From positions 1-64,000 of the forward strand of contig NZ_VTAV01000006.1 of the NCBI RefSeq assembly GCF_008180195.1: 64,000 nt of DNA, written 5' to 3'. The stretch comes from Sphingobacterium phlebotomi. Its GTDB lineage: Bacteria; Bacteroidota; Bacteroidia; Sphingobacteriales; Sphingobacteriaceae. The notes under the pieces were generated by a model, which did not search any database, was not told where the DNA came from, and saw nothing but the letters and a program-made list of their open reading frames with translations. A program made the position numbers and the translations under genes. Each line of letters starts with the position of its first letter. Position 1 is the stretch's first letter. This document shows, piece after piece, positions 27,276-36,114 of the stretch.

Positions 27276-29117
27276 CTACTCAACGGTTACCGATTTTGCC
27301 AAGTTTCTTGGCTTATCTACATCTAATTCTCTATTTATACCAATATAATATGACAACAGCTGTAATGGAATGACCGATAAAATAGGAGCGATTATTTCAT
27401 GCACTTGCGGCACAAACATCACATCGTCCGCTAACGCTGCAGCAACGTCGTCTCCTTGGGATACCACAGCGATTACTTTTCCTTTCCTTGCTTTGATTTC
27501 CTGAATATTGCTAACTATCTTTTCGTGATAGCTGTCTTTTGTCGCAACAAAAACAACGGGTAATTGTTCATCTACCAATGCAATGGGTCCATGTTTCATC
27601 TCCGCCGCTGGATATCCTTCTGCATGGATGTAAGAAACTTCTTTCAGCTTTAATGCTCCTTCCAACGCGATCGGAAAGTTATATCCCCTTCCTAGATAAA
27701 GAAAATCTCTTGCATCGCTATATTTGTTTGCAATTTCTTGAATGACCTCAACCTGATCGTCTAGAATTTCTTTTACATATTCCGGAACTTTTGCCAGATC
27801 TGCCAATAATCTACTAAACAGTATAGTATCAATAGTTCCCTTTAATTGAGCAACTTTCAATGCGATCAAATAGAGTACAGCTAATTGTGCGGTAAATGCT
27901 TTTGTACTTGCCACGCCTATTTCCGGCCCCGCGTGTGTATAAGCCCCTGCATCGGATATCCGAGCGATGGACGAACCCACAACGTTTACCAGTCCAAAAA
28001 TAGTGGCACCTTGCTTTTTGGCATTTTCCAATGCAACAAGCGTATCGGCTGTTTCTCCGCTTTGTGAAATCGCAATAATAACATCCTGATCGGTTATAAT
28101 GGGGTTTCTGTATCGAAACTCAGAAGCATATTCCACCTCTACATTAGTACGGCATAATTCTTCAATTACATATTCTGCCAATAAACCGGCATGCCAACTT
28201 GTTCCACAAGCGACAATAATAATACGATTTGCGTGCAATAATTTGTCGGCGATCTTGTCCACTCCACTTAGCGTAATCGATTGCTGCTCCGCATCCATAC
28301 GGCCACGTAAAGAATCAAAAATAGTTTGTGGTTGTTCGAAGATTTCTTTTAGCATAAAATGATCGAACCCGCCTTTCTCAATTGCTGCTAGCTCTATGTC
28401 CAGTTTTTGCACAAACGGCGTAATACGCTCGTTTCCGAGATTTTTTAAGATCAACTCATCCGGACGTACAATCGCTAGCTCGTAATCATTAATATAGACG
28501 ACCTCTTTTGTATAAGCCAACATAGGCGATGCATCGGATCCCAGATAGTGCGCATTCTCTCCTATGCCTATAACCAATGGGCTTCCTTTTCGAGCCGCAA
28601 TAATGGTATCTGGCAAATCGTTATCCAACAATAAAATCACATAAGCTCCTACGACCCTTTTCAATGCAATTCTTACCGCCTCCTCCAATGAACACTGGTT
28701 GTTGATTTTAATATCTTCAATGAAATTCACAAGGACTTCCGAATCGGTATCGCTTTTGAATGTATAACCTTTCTGAAGAAGCTCGCTTTTTAATTGTGCG
28801 TAGTTTTCAATAATACCATTATGTATCATGGCAATATTTCCAGAATTGGAGGAATGTGGGTGGGCATTCCTGTCAGACGGTTCACCGTGCGTTGCCCAAC
28901 GGGTATGTCCAATCCCTATCGTTGCCTGGATGTTTTTTCCGTAAACGGATTCTTCCAACGCAGCAACCTTTCCCTCTTTTTTGTAAACTTCAATTGAATT
29001 TCCGGTATGTAGCGCCACACCTGCACTATCGTAGCCTCTATATTCCAATTTTTTTAATCCGTCAATAAGTACCGGATATGCTAGGTTGCTACCTACGTAA
29101 CCAACGATTCCACACAT
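27276..29117 (-). CDS. glmS: Glutamine-fructose-6-phosphate aminotransferase (isomerizing)
   Basis: A 613-residue GlmS, which makes glucosamine-6-phosphate from fructose-6-phosphate and glutamine, the first step to UDP-GlcNAc. The N-terminal Ntn glutaminase begins MCGIVGYVG with nucleophile Cys2 and has GHTRWATHGEPSDRNAHPH. Two SIS isomerase domains follow (about 290-430 and 460-595) with ACGTSWHAGLLAEY, AISQSGETADTL and EVSYIHAEGYPAAEMKHGP. The C-terminus DKPRNLAKSVTVE is canonical. DUF4954 follows at once. The spacer upstream holds an inverted repeat at 29154-29210 but no recognisable glmS ribozyme core. Confidence 0.97.
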   Translation of the reverse strand: MCGIVGYVGSNLAYPVLIDGLKKLEYRGYDSAGVALHTGNSIEVYKKEGKVAALEESVYGKNIQATIGIGHTRWATHGEPSDRNAHPHSSNSGNIAMIHNGIIENYAQLKSELLQKGYTFKSDTDSEVLVNFIEDIKINNQCSLEEAVRIALKRVVGAYVILLLDNDLPDTIIAARKGSPLVIGIGENAHYLGSDASPMLAYTKEVVYINDYELAIVRPDELILKNLGNERITPFVQKLDIELAAIEKGGFDHFMLKEIFEQPQTIFDSLRGRMDAEQQSITLSGVDKIADKLLHANRIIIVACGTSWHAGLLAEYVIEELCRTNVEVEYASEFRYRNPIITDQDVIIAISQSGETADTLVALENAKKQGATIFGLVNVVGSSIARISDAGAYTHAGPEIGVASTKAFTAQLAVLYLIALKVAQLKGTIDTILFSRLLADLAKVPEYVKEILDDQVEVIQEIANKYSDARDFLYLGRGYNFPIALEGALKLKEVSYIHAEGYPAAEMKHGPIALVDEQLPVVFVATKDSYHEKIVSNIQEIKARKGKVIAVVSQGDDVAAALADDVMFVPQVHEIIAPILSVIPLQLLSYYIGINRELDVDKPRNLAKSVTVE

Positions 29118-29153
29118 AATTTTTCATTTATTTAATTTCCCTTTAATGGCAAT

Positions 29154-29210
29154 GAAGCTTGCATGAATTGCCACATTCACAAAAGAATATGGACAATTCA
29201 TGCAGGTTTC
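29154..29210. repeat. Inverted repeat upstream of glmS
   Basis: The arms 29154-29172 and 29192-29210 share an exact 11-base core, TGCATGAATTG with CAATTCATGCA. As plus-strand RNA the stem extends to about 19 pairs with two G-U pairs; in the minus-strand glmS leader those become mismatches and only the core pairs. It could be a terminator remnant for an upstream unit, an operator or a leader element. Confidence 0.4.
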
Positions 29211-29375
29211 AATAGTTTTATTTTAAATCGGTCGTAAATATAAAAAAATTACGAACGCAATCGATTGATTAACGATTTTTTAACAGGAAAATATACAGAA
29301 TGTAGTATTACCACTTCCGTTAAGAAACGAGATAGATTTTAATTCCTTTGCTTCTGTGTTGTTGTATGCTACCGT

Positions 29376-29813
29376 TTATTCTTTAAATTTTTTCTTTAGC
29401 GCCCGCATAAACTTTTTCACTACCGCATTGGCGGCATTGAAACCGTTTGTTCCATTCGGGCTTGCTTTATACTGTGAGGATTCCCACAGAATATCTCCAC
29501 TTTTATCGATAATTTGAGCGATCAAACTATAAGATGTACCACCCCATGAGGTAAGTGTCACCCCTTTTGACGTTTCAATATCGATTTTAAGTATAAAGTC
29601 TGCTTCGTCTTTAGCTGACTTTACCTCCCAATAGGACCAATCTTTTAAATCATCAACAAGTTTGTCTACTGCGTTAATCGCATCTTCGTTTTTCGATACG
29701 CCTGCTACGTAAATTTTGCTACTTTTTTCTGGGGTTGTTAACGCTGACTGTGAAACTCCTATATAGGGTAATATTAGAAGAATAATAACGAGAATGAATA
29801 GATTCTTTTTCAT
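29376..29813 (-). CDS. Small secreted protein of unknown function
   Basis: A 145-residue protein with a clear signal peptide (MKKNLFILVIILLILPYIGVS, cleavage before QS). The mature part reads KIYVAGVSKNEDAINAVDKL, then ADFILKIDIETSKG and SYSLIAQIIDKSGDILWESS, and ends in a basic amphipathic tail (VVKKFMRALKKKFKE). The strand pattern resembles short periplasmic proteins that compute a lipid- or protein-facing beta-sheet, such as the DUF4136-like group, but no family is recognised with confidence. It stands alone between glmS and the DUF1501 gene, with its own flanking spacers. Confidence 0.7.
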   Translation of the reverse strand: MKKNLFILVIILLILPYIGVSQSALTTPEKSSKIYVAGVSKNEDAINAVDKLVDDLKDWSYWEVKSAKDEADFILKIDIETSKGVTLTSWGGTSYSLIAQIIDKSGDILWESSQYKASPNGTNGFNAANAVVKKFMRALKKKFKE

Positions 29814-29903
29814 AACAATGCATATTAAATGTTCCTATTCAAAATTAATATTCTGCAGAAATCATATCAATCCTCGAAAACCATGATTATGAAAAGGATT
29901 TGT

Positions 29904-31169
29904 TTACCGCAAAACACCCATTCCCTCACCATTCCAATCCGGGAAAAGCTCATTTTTATTTTTTATCCGGAGATGTTTATCGGCAACTTCCGAAAACACC
30001 GTTCTAAAGTCTGTCGTAACAGGTAAATCCCGTCCATCTTCCAAATTCTCTTTTGCCAAAGCGTCAACTATACCATGCACTTTACCTCCATCTACATGAT
30101 TACCTAAGATAAAATTGCAGGAAGCTCTTCCATGATCTGTACCGTTGGTGCCGTTCTGATGTACCGTCCGACCAAATTCCGTCATGGTCATCACCAATAC
30201 ATCATCCTGATAAGCTTCTATATCGTTCCAAAAAGCCATAATAGCATTCGACAGGTCTCCTACATTTCGGGCAAATATCCCTGTCTCCTTACCTTGATTA
30301 AAATGTGTGTCCCATCCATTAGATTCTGTGAAGGCAACTTCCAATCCGACATCCATCTTAATAAGTTGGGCTATCTGTTTCAGTGAATTTCCCAAACCAC
30401 TATTCGGATACACTGCATTATTAGCAGGTTTGTAATGCTTAGCCAAATTACTTTGCAATAGCTTCATCGCTTCAAAACTTTCTTTTCCTGTATCGCGCAA
30501 TAAGTCATTGGTTGCTTTGTCGTACAGGTCTTCAAAACTTTTGGCATTTTGATTGACTAAGGCGGTATTTCCTTGGATTTTAAATGTTTTTAAGTCACTG
30601 ATGGCTAAAGCTTCTTCTTCTCCATACAACGATCGTGGAAGTGCAGGTGTTACACTTACGGCGGAAAACGGTGTTCTGATATTGTCGTGTCCTAACAACC
30701 CCACCGCTCGATTTAACCAACCGCTACTTGTATTTTTCTGAAAGGGTGTGCCCGATTCCATATAGTCTTGCGCATCGAAATGAGATCTTGTTGTATTAGG
30801 AGATCCAATCCCATGGACAATAGCCAATCGTTTATCTCTAAACACCCGTTCAAACGCTTTCATGCTCGGATGTAAACCGAAGCGTCCATCTAAATCTATC
30901 AATGGATTCTCCGATGCTTTTTGCACCACGTCCATAAACAACGTAGGTCTAGCTTCTCTGAAGTACACATCTTCAAAAGGACTCACAGCCATCAAACCAT
31001 CCATCGCTCCTCGTTGGAATATACAGACAATCACCCTTCTTTTGCTATAAAGTGGATTATTCTTTTCCCTTGCCACCGCCTCCGCTACAAAAGTAGGGAC
31101 TCCGCCCATCAGACCTATTCCCAACAAGCCTAATCCGGAAGATTTTAAAAATGCTCTGCGTGTATACAT
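29904..31169 (-). CDS. DUF1501 domain protein (sulfatase-like), Tat-exported
   Basis: A 421-residue protein with a Tat-type signal (TRRAFLKSSGLGLLGIGLMGG, shown at residues 3-22). The mature part has the DUF1501 pattern: RRVIVCIFQRGAMDGLMAVSP, VHGIGSPNTTRSHFDAQDYM, WDTHFNQG, VLVMTMTEFGRTVHQNGTNG and DHGRASCNFILG. DUF1501 proteins are related to alkaline-phosphatase-fold sulfatases; the activity is not established. It starts 2 bases after the DUF1800 gene, the usual partner of this family in Bacteroidota and Planctomycetes, so the two probably act together on the cell surface or in the periplasm. Confidence 0.92.
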   Translation of the reverse strand: MYTRRAFLKSSGLGLLGIGLMGGVPTFVAEAVAREKNNPLYSKRRVIVCIFQRGAMDGLMAVSPFEDVYFREARPTLFMDVVQKASENPLIDLDGRFGLHPSMKAFERVFRDKRLAIVHGIGSPNTTRSHFDAQDYMESGTPFQKNTSSGWLNRAVGLLGHDNIRTPFSAVSVTPALPRSLYGEEEALAISDLKTFKIQGNTALVNQNAKSFEDLYDKATNDLLRDTGKESFEAMKLLQSNLAKHYKPANNAVYPNSGLGNSLKQIAQLIKMDVGLEVAFTESNGWDTHFNQGKETGIFARNVGDLSNAIMAFWNDIEAYQDDVLVMTMTEFGRTVHQNGTNGTDHGRASCNFILGNHVDGGKVHGIVDALAKENLEDGRDLPVTTDFRTVFSEVADKHLRIKNKNELFPDWNGEGMGVLR

Positions 31170-31171
31170 CG

Positions 31172-32953
31172 TTAACGTCTTTGAAATTCCGGAGATCCAA
31201 TAATGAGACCAACCACCTGTGCCAGCATCGCATTGTTTGATTTCCTGTTTCTGTTGTTTATTTTCCTGGTGTTGACAGCCAGCATGTCCTCGTCTTGCCT
31301 ATGAAGATCAGCACCAGACGACTTGGCTACTTTTTTCTGCAAATTTTGCGCTGTCAAGAGCGGCGAAAGTCTATTTTTCAATGTGACAATATCTGTTGTG
31401 GGCAACAGTAGCTTCGCATACATATCCAATGCGTGTTCCGGGCTTTCCGGTTCATGATGCCTTGTCAGTTCCAAAAGGTCTATATTTATACCTGACGCTT
31501 TATTGGAAGTAAAGGACAATCCAAAATTCATTCTGTTCAATAGCGAGCCCGTATTGATCCAATAACTTGACTTATCAGGAAAACCTGTAGGGGCGATATA
31601 ATAGTATTTCTTTTCCCCCATTCTGGTAACCCAGTTAATCAAACGATTGGGATTTTCAACTTGAGCATCTAAAGCCCTAACGCTGCTAATGGCCAATTCA
31701 AAAGGGGTTTTCACCTTACTATATATATTATCCCGATGCCAAAACGCCGGAGAATAAACCATTGCCGTCAAAATTTTCTTAATATCGCCTTCAGATGCTA
31801 AAAAAGCATTCGCCATGTTATCTATCAACGCTTCTTGAGGTGTATCGCTGACAAAACGAACGGCTATCTTCTTGGAAACAAAACGGGCGGTCTGTGGTCT
31901 AGAAGACAGATAGAAGATCAGCTCAACTCCCTCGTCATACCCGTTGTTTTCAAAATCTTTTCCCAGCACCGTTTTCTGTCGCTTATCATGCTTATTTGCT
32001 GCAAAGACAAAATCTTCTTCAATTAAACTTTGACGTTGTACTTCATTTCCCTTTGTGATTTGCTTAATCAAATTTTGATTTCCATATCCATTCAAAGGAT
32101 AGATGGTCCAGCCCGTCAATATACGCGCCGCTTCCGAAACATCTTTTTGTGTATAACCACCGTCTACGCCCAATGTATGTAACTCCAGAAGTTCCCGCGC
32201 ATAGTTTTCATTAATCCCTATTTTATTTTTTGCATTAGGCCGTTCGGCTACACTAGAGGCATTGTCTAAGTAAAGCAGCATCGCTGGTGATTTAGCTGTT
32301 GCCAACAAAAGTTCATCAAATTTACCCAAAGCCCTCGGACGAATAACATGATTCTCATAGGAAGGGATAAAAGGGGCTGATTGCGGCTTGGTAAACGATA
32401 CGTTGAAATGGTTGAACCAGAAGTCTGTCATGACTTCTTGCAATTGATTAGCGGAGAATGCTGCTCGAAGTACTTTTGCAGCAATAAATTTTCTATAGAG
32501 TTCTTGTTCCGGTTTAAACCCTTTTTCCGCTAGATAATTTTTATATGCTTCTTTAAAAAAAACACTTCCATTGATGACCGAATCTTTCGGAATATACCCG
32601 TCATTAATCATCATTCTTCTGACGCGTGTATTTCGAGGATACTTCTCAGCCAGTGTTTTATTATCCAGCATAGCATCTGCATACGGTTCCAGCATCTCAG
32701 CTAATTCCTTATCCGTTGCTTTTCCCCGCAATTGTCTAAAAAACCATCTTTCCAATCCCTCCTTTTGAATTTGCCCTACGTCGTTGACATTATAGCCATA
32801 GGTAAATCTGCTCAGCAGGTGTATCGCGGCTTCCTCTTCACTTAAGCCCGCTGCCTTATATGGAAAAACCTCCGGATTTTTTTGCGCATAAGAAAAACAC
32901 AATCCTAAAAAGAATAGAAAAAATACGCTTATTTTTTTTCCTTGATATAACAT
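31172..32953 (-). CDS. DUF1800 domain protein
   Basis: A 593-residue exported protein with signal MLYQGKKISVFFLFFLGLCF, cleavage near SYAQ. Family features are AAIHLLSRFTYGYNVNDV, MTDFWFNHFNVSF, ENYARELLELHTLGVDGGYT, ARILTGWTIYP and HDKRQKTVLGKDF. DUF1800 proteins are almost always paired with DUF1501, as here (2-base gap); their function is unknown, with roles in cell-surface or exopolysaccharide biology proposed. The start at 32953 is chosen because the signal peptide begins there; the longer frame to 33097 adds an implausible N-terminus that runs into the tandem array. Confidence 0.9.
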   Translation of the reverse strand: MLYQGKKISVFFLFFLGLCFSYAQKNPEVFPYKAAGLSEEEAAIHLLSRFTYGYNVNDVGQIQKEGLERWFFRQLRGKATDKELAEMLEPYADAMLDNKTLAEKYPRNTRVRRMMINDGYIPKDSVINGSVFFKEAYKNYLAEKGFKPEQELYRKFIAAKVLRAAFSANQLQEVMTDFWFNHFNVSFTKPQSAPFIPSYENHVIRPRALGKFDELLLATAKSPAMLLYLDNASSVAERPNAKNKIGINENYARELLELHTLGVDGGYTQKDVSEAARILTGWTIYPLNGYGNQNLIKQITKGNEVQRQSLIEEDFVFAANKHDKRQKTVLGKDFENNGYDEGVELIFYLSSRPQTARFVSKKIAVRFVSDTPQEALIDNMANAFLASEGDIKKILTAMVYSPAFWHRDNIYSKVKTPFELAISSVRALDAQVENPNRLINWVTRMGEKKYYYIAPTGFPDKSSYWINTGSLLNRMNFGLSFTSNKASGINIDLLELTRHHEPESPEHALDMYAKLLLPTTDIVTLKNRLSPLLTAQNLQKKVAKSSGADLHRQDEDMLAVNTRKINNRNRKSNNAMLAQVVGLIIGSPEFQRR

Positions 32954-33074
32954 AACATCATTTGCCCGTTTATAGAGGAATCCACCCAACAACCTAGCAT
33001 TCAACCTTCTATATTGTATTAAAGTTAGTGTTTTTTTTAAAATTAGGAATAGTAATCCGTTTTTATTTTTGACA

Positions 33075-33430
33075 CATTCGCTATGCTGTCGTGCCATCCC
33101 GTATACACTTTTTCACATAACGTATTACTTGTGGTCCATACGGTATACTATTTACCTTATCACGTATGCACTTTAGCGCGTAAGGCATTGGTTTTGACGC
33201 ATATGATATAGGTTTTGGTTCATCTGCTATACGAGTTAACTCAGCCAGTATACACTTTACTGCCTAATGTATTATTTTTAACGCATTCGGTATACCGTTT
33301 GTTACATCACGTATATATTTTAGCACATAAGGTATTCGTTTGGGCTCATCAGGTATACCGTTAGTTACATCACATATACACTTTGGCTCATCAGGTATAA
33401 CATTTGGTTCATTACGTATACCTTTCGGCA
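33075..33430. repeat. Tandem array of seventeen 21-bp units
   Basis: Units start at 33075, 33095, 33116, 33137, 33158, 33179, 33200, 33221, 33242, 33263, 33284, 33305, 33326, 33347, 33368, 33389 and 33410. The step is exactly 21 after the first (20-base) unit. The rough consensus is CAT-CAn-GTATAC-nn-TTTnGnT. GTATAC occurs in phase at 33101, 33143, 33248, 33290, 33353 and 33416. Adjacent 63-bp blocks (33284-33346 and 33347-33409) are more alike than random units, indicating a three-unit higher-order repeat. There is no spacer, so it is not a CRISPR array. The phase breaks after 33430, where a further GTATAC lies at 33432. Confidence 0.9.
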
Positions 33431-33488
33431 AGTATACACTCACCACAAAAAGAGCCTTTAAGCGAATTAAACCAATGTTTTTATCCAA
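33081..33488 (-). pseudogene. Possible decayed heptapeptide-repeat reading frame
   Basis: Read on the minus strand, the array gives one seven-residue unit per 21 bases, for example GIRNEPN, VIPDEPK, CICDVTN, GIPDEPK, RIPYVLK, YIRDVTN and GIPNALK. It is stopped by TAG at 33264-33266 and then stays open in the same frame (RIADEPK, PISYASK, PMPYALK, CIRDKVN, SIPYGPQ, VIRYVKK) to TAG at 33081-33083. Ile at position 2, Pro or Arg at 3, Asp or Tyr at 4 and Lys or Asn at 7 recur. There is no ATG and no clear ribosome site; only a TTG at 33486-33488 or GTG codons could start it. It may be a pseudogene or an accidental reading of a DNA-level repeat. Confidence 0.3.
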
Positions 33489-33586
33489 TTTTAGGCAAAG
33501 GTGACTAAAACTGCCAACAAAAAGTGCACTTGTGCGGAAAAATATGCACAGAGAGACCCCAAATTTAGGCAGGACGTGTTGTATAT

Positions 33587-35278
33587 TTACTTTTTATTTT
33601 CCCTAACGTTCAATCTCGAGTGTTTATACCCGTATATAAAATAGAGTACCAGCCCCACTGCCAACCACACCAAAAATATAATCCAATTGCTTGCTCCGAG
33701 CTGGCTCATTAGGTAAAGATTAATTAAAATCCCCGTAACAGGCAACAGGGAAAATTTATATTTATATCCCATCACAGCGAGTATTACCCAAACCAACCAA
33801 AAAATCAAGATGAGGGATTTGTGCTCTGCTATCTCCAGCCAAGGCATCTTTCTCCATTCTTGTAATGTATCTTGCCCATAACGATATAGGATTATCCATG
33901 CGATGATAAAACCTAAGCCGATTAAATATTTCCCGTTAATATAAGGTACTCTAAACTTGGATTTCGCAGATAAACCGGAATAATCCATATACAGCACACC
34001 GGCGCATACAAGGATAAAAGCGAAGAAGGTTCCCACACTAGTTAAATCAACGAAAAAATCCATTTTAAAGAACAACGAAGGTACCGCAACGACTACTCCC
34101 GTTACGATGGTCGCGAAAGAAGGCGTCTTATACTTCGGATGTACACGAGCAAATTTTTTCCATAGCAAACCATCACGACTCATGGTCATCCATATTCGCG
34201 GTTGCGCCAGCTGATATACCACCAATGCACTCGTAATGGCGACAACCGACGTAACCGACACTATACCTGCCATTTCGTCGAAACCGACGTATTTAAACAC
34301 AAATGCCAATGGATCCTTCACGTTCAGCTCGGTATAATTTACCATTCCCGTGAGCACTAATGTAATCGCCACATACAATATCGTACAGATAATCAAACAT
34401 AAAATCATCGCCCTCGGCAAATCTCGTTGTGGATGTTTACATTCTTCAGCGGTAGTGGATATGGAATCAAACCCAATAAAAGCAAAGAACACAGCAGCTA
34501 CTGAACCCATGACACCAGGAACACCGTTAGGCATAAACGGTGTCCAATTCTCCGGCTTCACAAAGAACATCCCACCTGCTATCACCAGCAAAATAATCCC
34601 GATTTTAACAGCAACCATAATATTACTTGCCCGTTGCGATTCTTTAATACCTATATATACCAACCAGGTGACAAGCACCGTAATTAATCCAGCAGGTAAA
34701 TCAAAAATGATCGGCACACCACCCACTCGAGGAGCGGATAGATAAGCATGCAGCCCTACCTTATCCGAAGCACTAAGAGCGTTCATTCCCGCTGAGAGAA
34801 ACTTTTCATGGGCATCAATGGCGTATCCAGGGGCCATAGCCAGCCACTTCGGAATGTGCATCCCGAAGCCCTCCAGCATCGAAACAAAATATTGAGACCA
34901 CGAAATAGCAACGACCGTATTGGACACGGCATATTCTAAAACCAATGCCCATCCGATAATCCAGGCAAAGAGTTCGCCGAAAGCAACGTAGGCATACGTA
35001 TAGGCACTTCCCGATACAGGAACAGTACTGGCAAATTGTGCATATGCAAGTGCGGTAAACACACAGGCAAAAGCCACAAAAATAAAGAGTAAAGAAATTG
35101 CAGGGCCTCCTTCATAACTGGCAAGTCCGATAGTACTGAAGATTCCGGCACCCACGATCGCTGCAATCCCAAGCGAAACCAAATCACGAACACCCAACAC
35201 TTTGGCAAGTCCGGTCCCTTTTTGAGCATCTGCGATGATCTGATCGACACTCTTCTTACGGAACAGTTTATTCATCAT
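33587..35278 (-). CDS. APC-family amino acid permease (CAT/YfnA type)
   Basis: A 563-residue polytopic membrane protein with about 12-14 helices. The first helix has the APC substrate motif AIVGAGIFSTIGLASYEGGP. Later come GFDSISTTAEECKHPQRDLP, typical of the cationic amino acid transporter branch, and MTMSRDGLLWKKFARVHPKY. A longer extracytoplasmic loop occurs about residues 150-185. It likely imports amino acids by proton symport; the specific substrate is not readable. It is monocistronic on the minus strand, between the repeat array and the AcpH-like gene. Confidence 0.92.
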   Translation of the reverse strand: MMNKLFRKKSVDQIIADAQKGTGLAKVLGVRDLVSLGIAAIVGAGIFSTIGLASYEGGPAISLLFIFVAFACVFTALAYAQFASTVPVSGSAYTYAYVAFGELFAWIIGWALVLEYAVSNTVVAISWSQYFVSMLEGFGMHIPKWLAMAPGYAIDAHEKFLSAGMNALSASDKVGLHAYLSAPRVGGVPIIFDLPAGLITVLVTWLVYIGIKESQRASNIMVAVKIGIILLVIAGGMFFVKPENWTPFMPNGVPGVMGSVAAVFFAFIGFDSISTTAEECKHPQRDLPRAMILCLIICTILYVAITLVLTGMVNYTELNVKDPLAFVFKYVGFDEMAGIVSVTSVVAITSALVVYQLAQPRIWMTMSRDGLLWKKFARVHPKYKTPSFATIVTGVVVAVPSLFFKMDFFVDLTSVGTFFAFILVCAGVLYMDYSGLSAKSKFRVPYINGKYLIGLGFIIAWIILYRYGQDTLQEWRKMPWLEIAEHKSLILIFWLVWVILAVMGYKYKFSLLPVTGILINLYLMSQLGASNWIIFLVWLAVGLVLYFIYGYKHSRLNVRENKK

Positions 35279-35356
35279 ATATTAATCAGGCAATAGGCTG
35301 TAAGCAAAAGCCCCTTTAAAAATTTATCGTTGCAAAAATGATAAAAATAACCTAAA

Positions 35357-36031
35357 CTAAACGAGTTTATCTTGTATCTCGTGAAAGATATCCATATAAT
35401 CCGAGAGATATTGTTCTCTATATTGTTGCAGACATTCGGTCAGTCGTTCGCGGTCTTTATCTGTATTTTCAAATGTCCAAACACGTTTACAGATGTTAAA
35501 AAGTGCATAAGCAAGATTGCGGATATCGGCATACTCCAGGATATATCGGGAAACCAGGAAACGTTCATAAAACACTAAAAAGCGTTCCACATCCACCTCC
35601 CCTATGGTTAGCAGGTATTTTCCTATAGTCGCTGTCTGAACGTTCCTCAAGTGTTCATATAACCTATTCGGATTGACAAGTCCATGGTCTAACAACAAAT
35701 GATCTAGTAAAAGCTCCAGCGCAATATGTGCTAAAAATGATGCGCGAATAGGGAGATGCACGACGACAGGTTCTAGCTTCTTTCGTAATGCATGTGTATG
35801 ATTGACGAAAAAGCCTGATGTGTGGAAAAGCCTGTCAACCTCTATATGTCTGTACCAACCTTCTGATATCCACATCGTTTTTGGATGGGCAAAAAGCGTT
35901 TCTTCAAACCGTTGAGGATGAAAATTATATCGTTTATCCACATTCTTGAGCAAATCGGGAAGCAACGAGCCCAAAACCCTTTCCGAATTCGGACTATAAC
36001 GTTCAAAATAATAATGCGACAAAAAATTCAC
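35357..36031 (-). CDS. ACP phosphodiesterase-like (AcpH/DUF479) protein
   Basis: A 224-residue cytoplasmic protein. The N-terminus MNFLSHYYFER...RVLGSLLPDLLKN resembles AcpH/DUF479 proteins (MNFLAH...GNxxGDF), with HIEVDRLFHTSGFF and FLAHIALELLLDHLLLDHG supplying the histidine/aspartate positions expected of an HD-like metal site. AcpH removes phosphopantetheine from acyl carrier protein. Divergence from the E. coli family is considerable, so the activity is a suggestion. It is divergent from tyrS. Confidence 0.65.
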   Translation of the reverse strand: MNFLSHYYFERYSPNSERVLGSLLPDLLKNVDKRYNFHPQRFEETLFAHPKTMWISEGWYRHIEVDRLFHTSGFFVNHTHALRKKLEPVVVHLPIRASFLAHIALELLLDHLLLDHGLVNPNRLYEHLRNVQTATIGKYLLTIGEVDVERFLVFYERFLVSRYILEYADIRNLAYALFNICKRVWTFENTDKDRERLTECLQQYREQYLSDYMDIFHEIQDKLV

Positions 36032-36073
36032 TGTCCAAACTTCTTATTTATCGTAAGATACGGCTTAATCTCG

Positions 36074-36081
36074 TATCTTTG
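36074..36081 (+). promoter_or_regulatory. Candidate -7 promoter element of tyrS
   Basis: TATCTTTG matches TAnnTTTG 34 bases before the tyrS start codon, in the 83-base spacer shared with the divergent AcpH-like gene. Confidence 0.5.
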
Positions 36082-36114
36082 CAATCTTAATTAAAAAAAT
36101 TTAACCACAAAAAG

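Larger units (their letters stand above)
32954..33586. other. Spacer with the 21-bp tandem array
   Basis: This 633-base gap between DUF1800 and the permease gene consists mainly of the array at 33075-33430. The flanks (32954-33074 and 33431-33586) are A+T rich with no recognised gene, promoter motif or terminator. Confidence 0.6.

Noticed and set aside
29154..29210. glmS ribozyme
   Set aside because: Only a simple stem is seen; no conserved ribozyme core or double pseudoknot is recognisable, and the ribozyme is mainly known from Firmicutes.
32954..33097. N-terminal extension of the DUF1800 protein
   Set aside because: The added residues precede a clear signal peptide at 32953 and overlap the tandem array.
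33075..33430. CRISPR array
   Set aside because: The units are 21 bases, directly adjacent with no unique spacers, and are degenerate; no cas genes are present.
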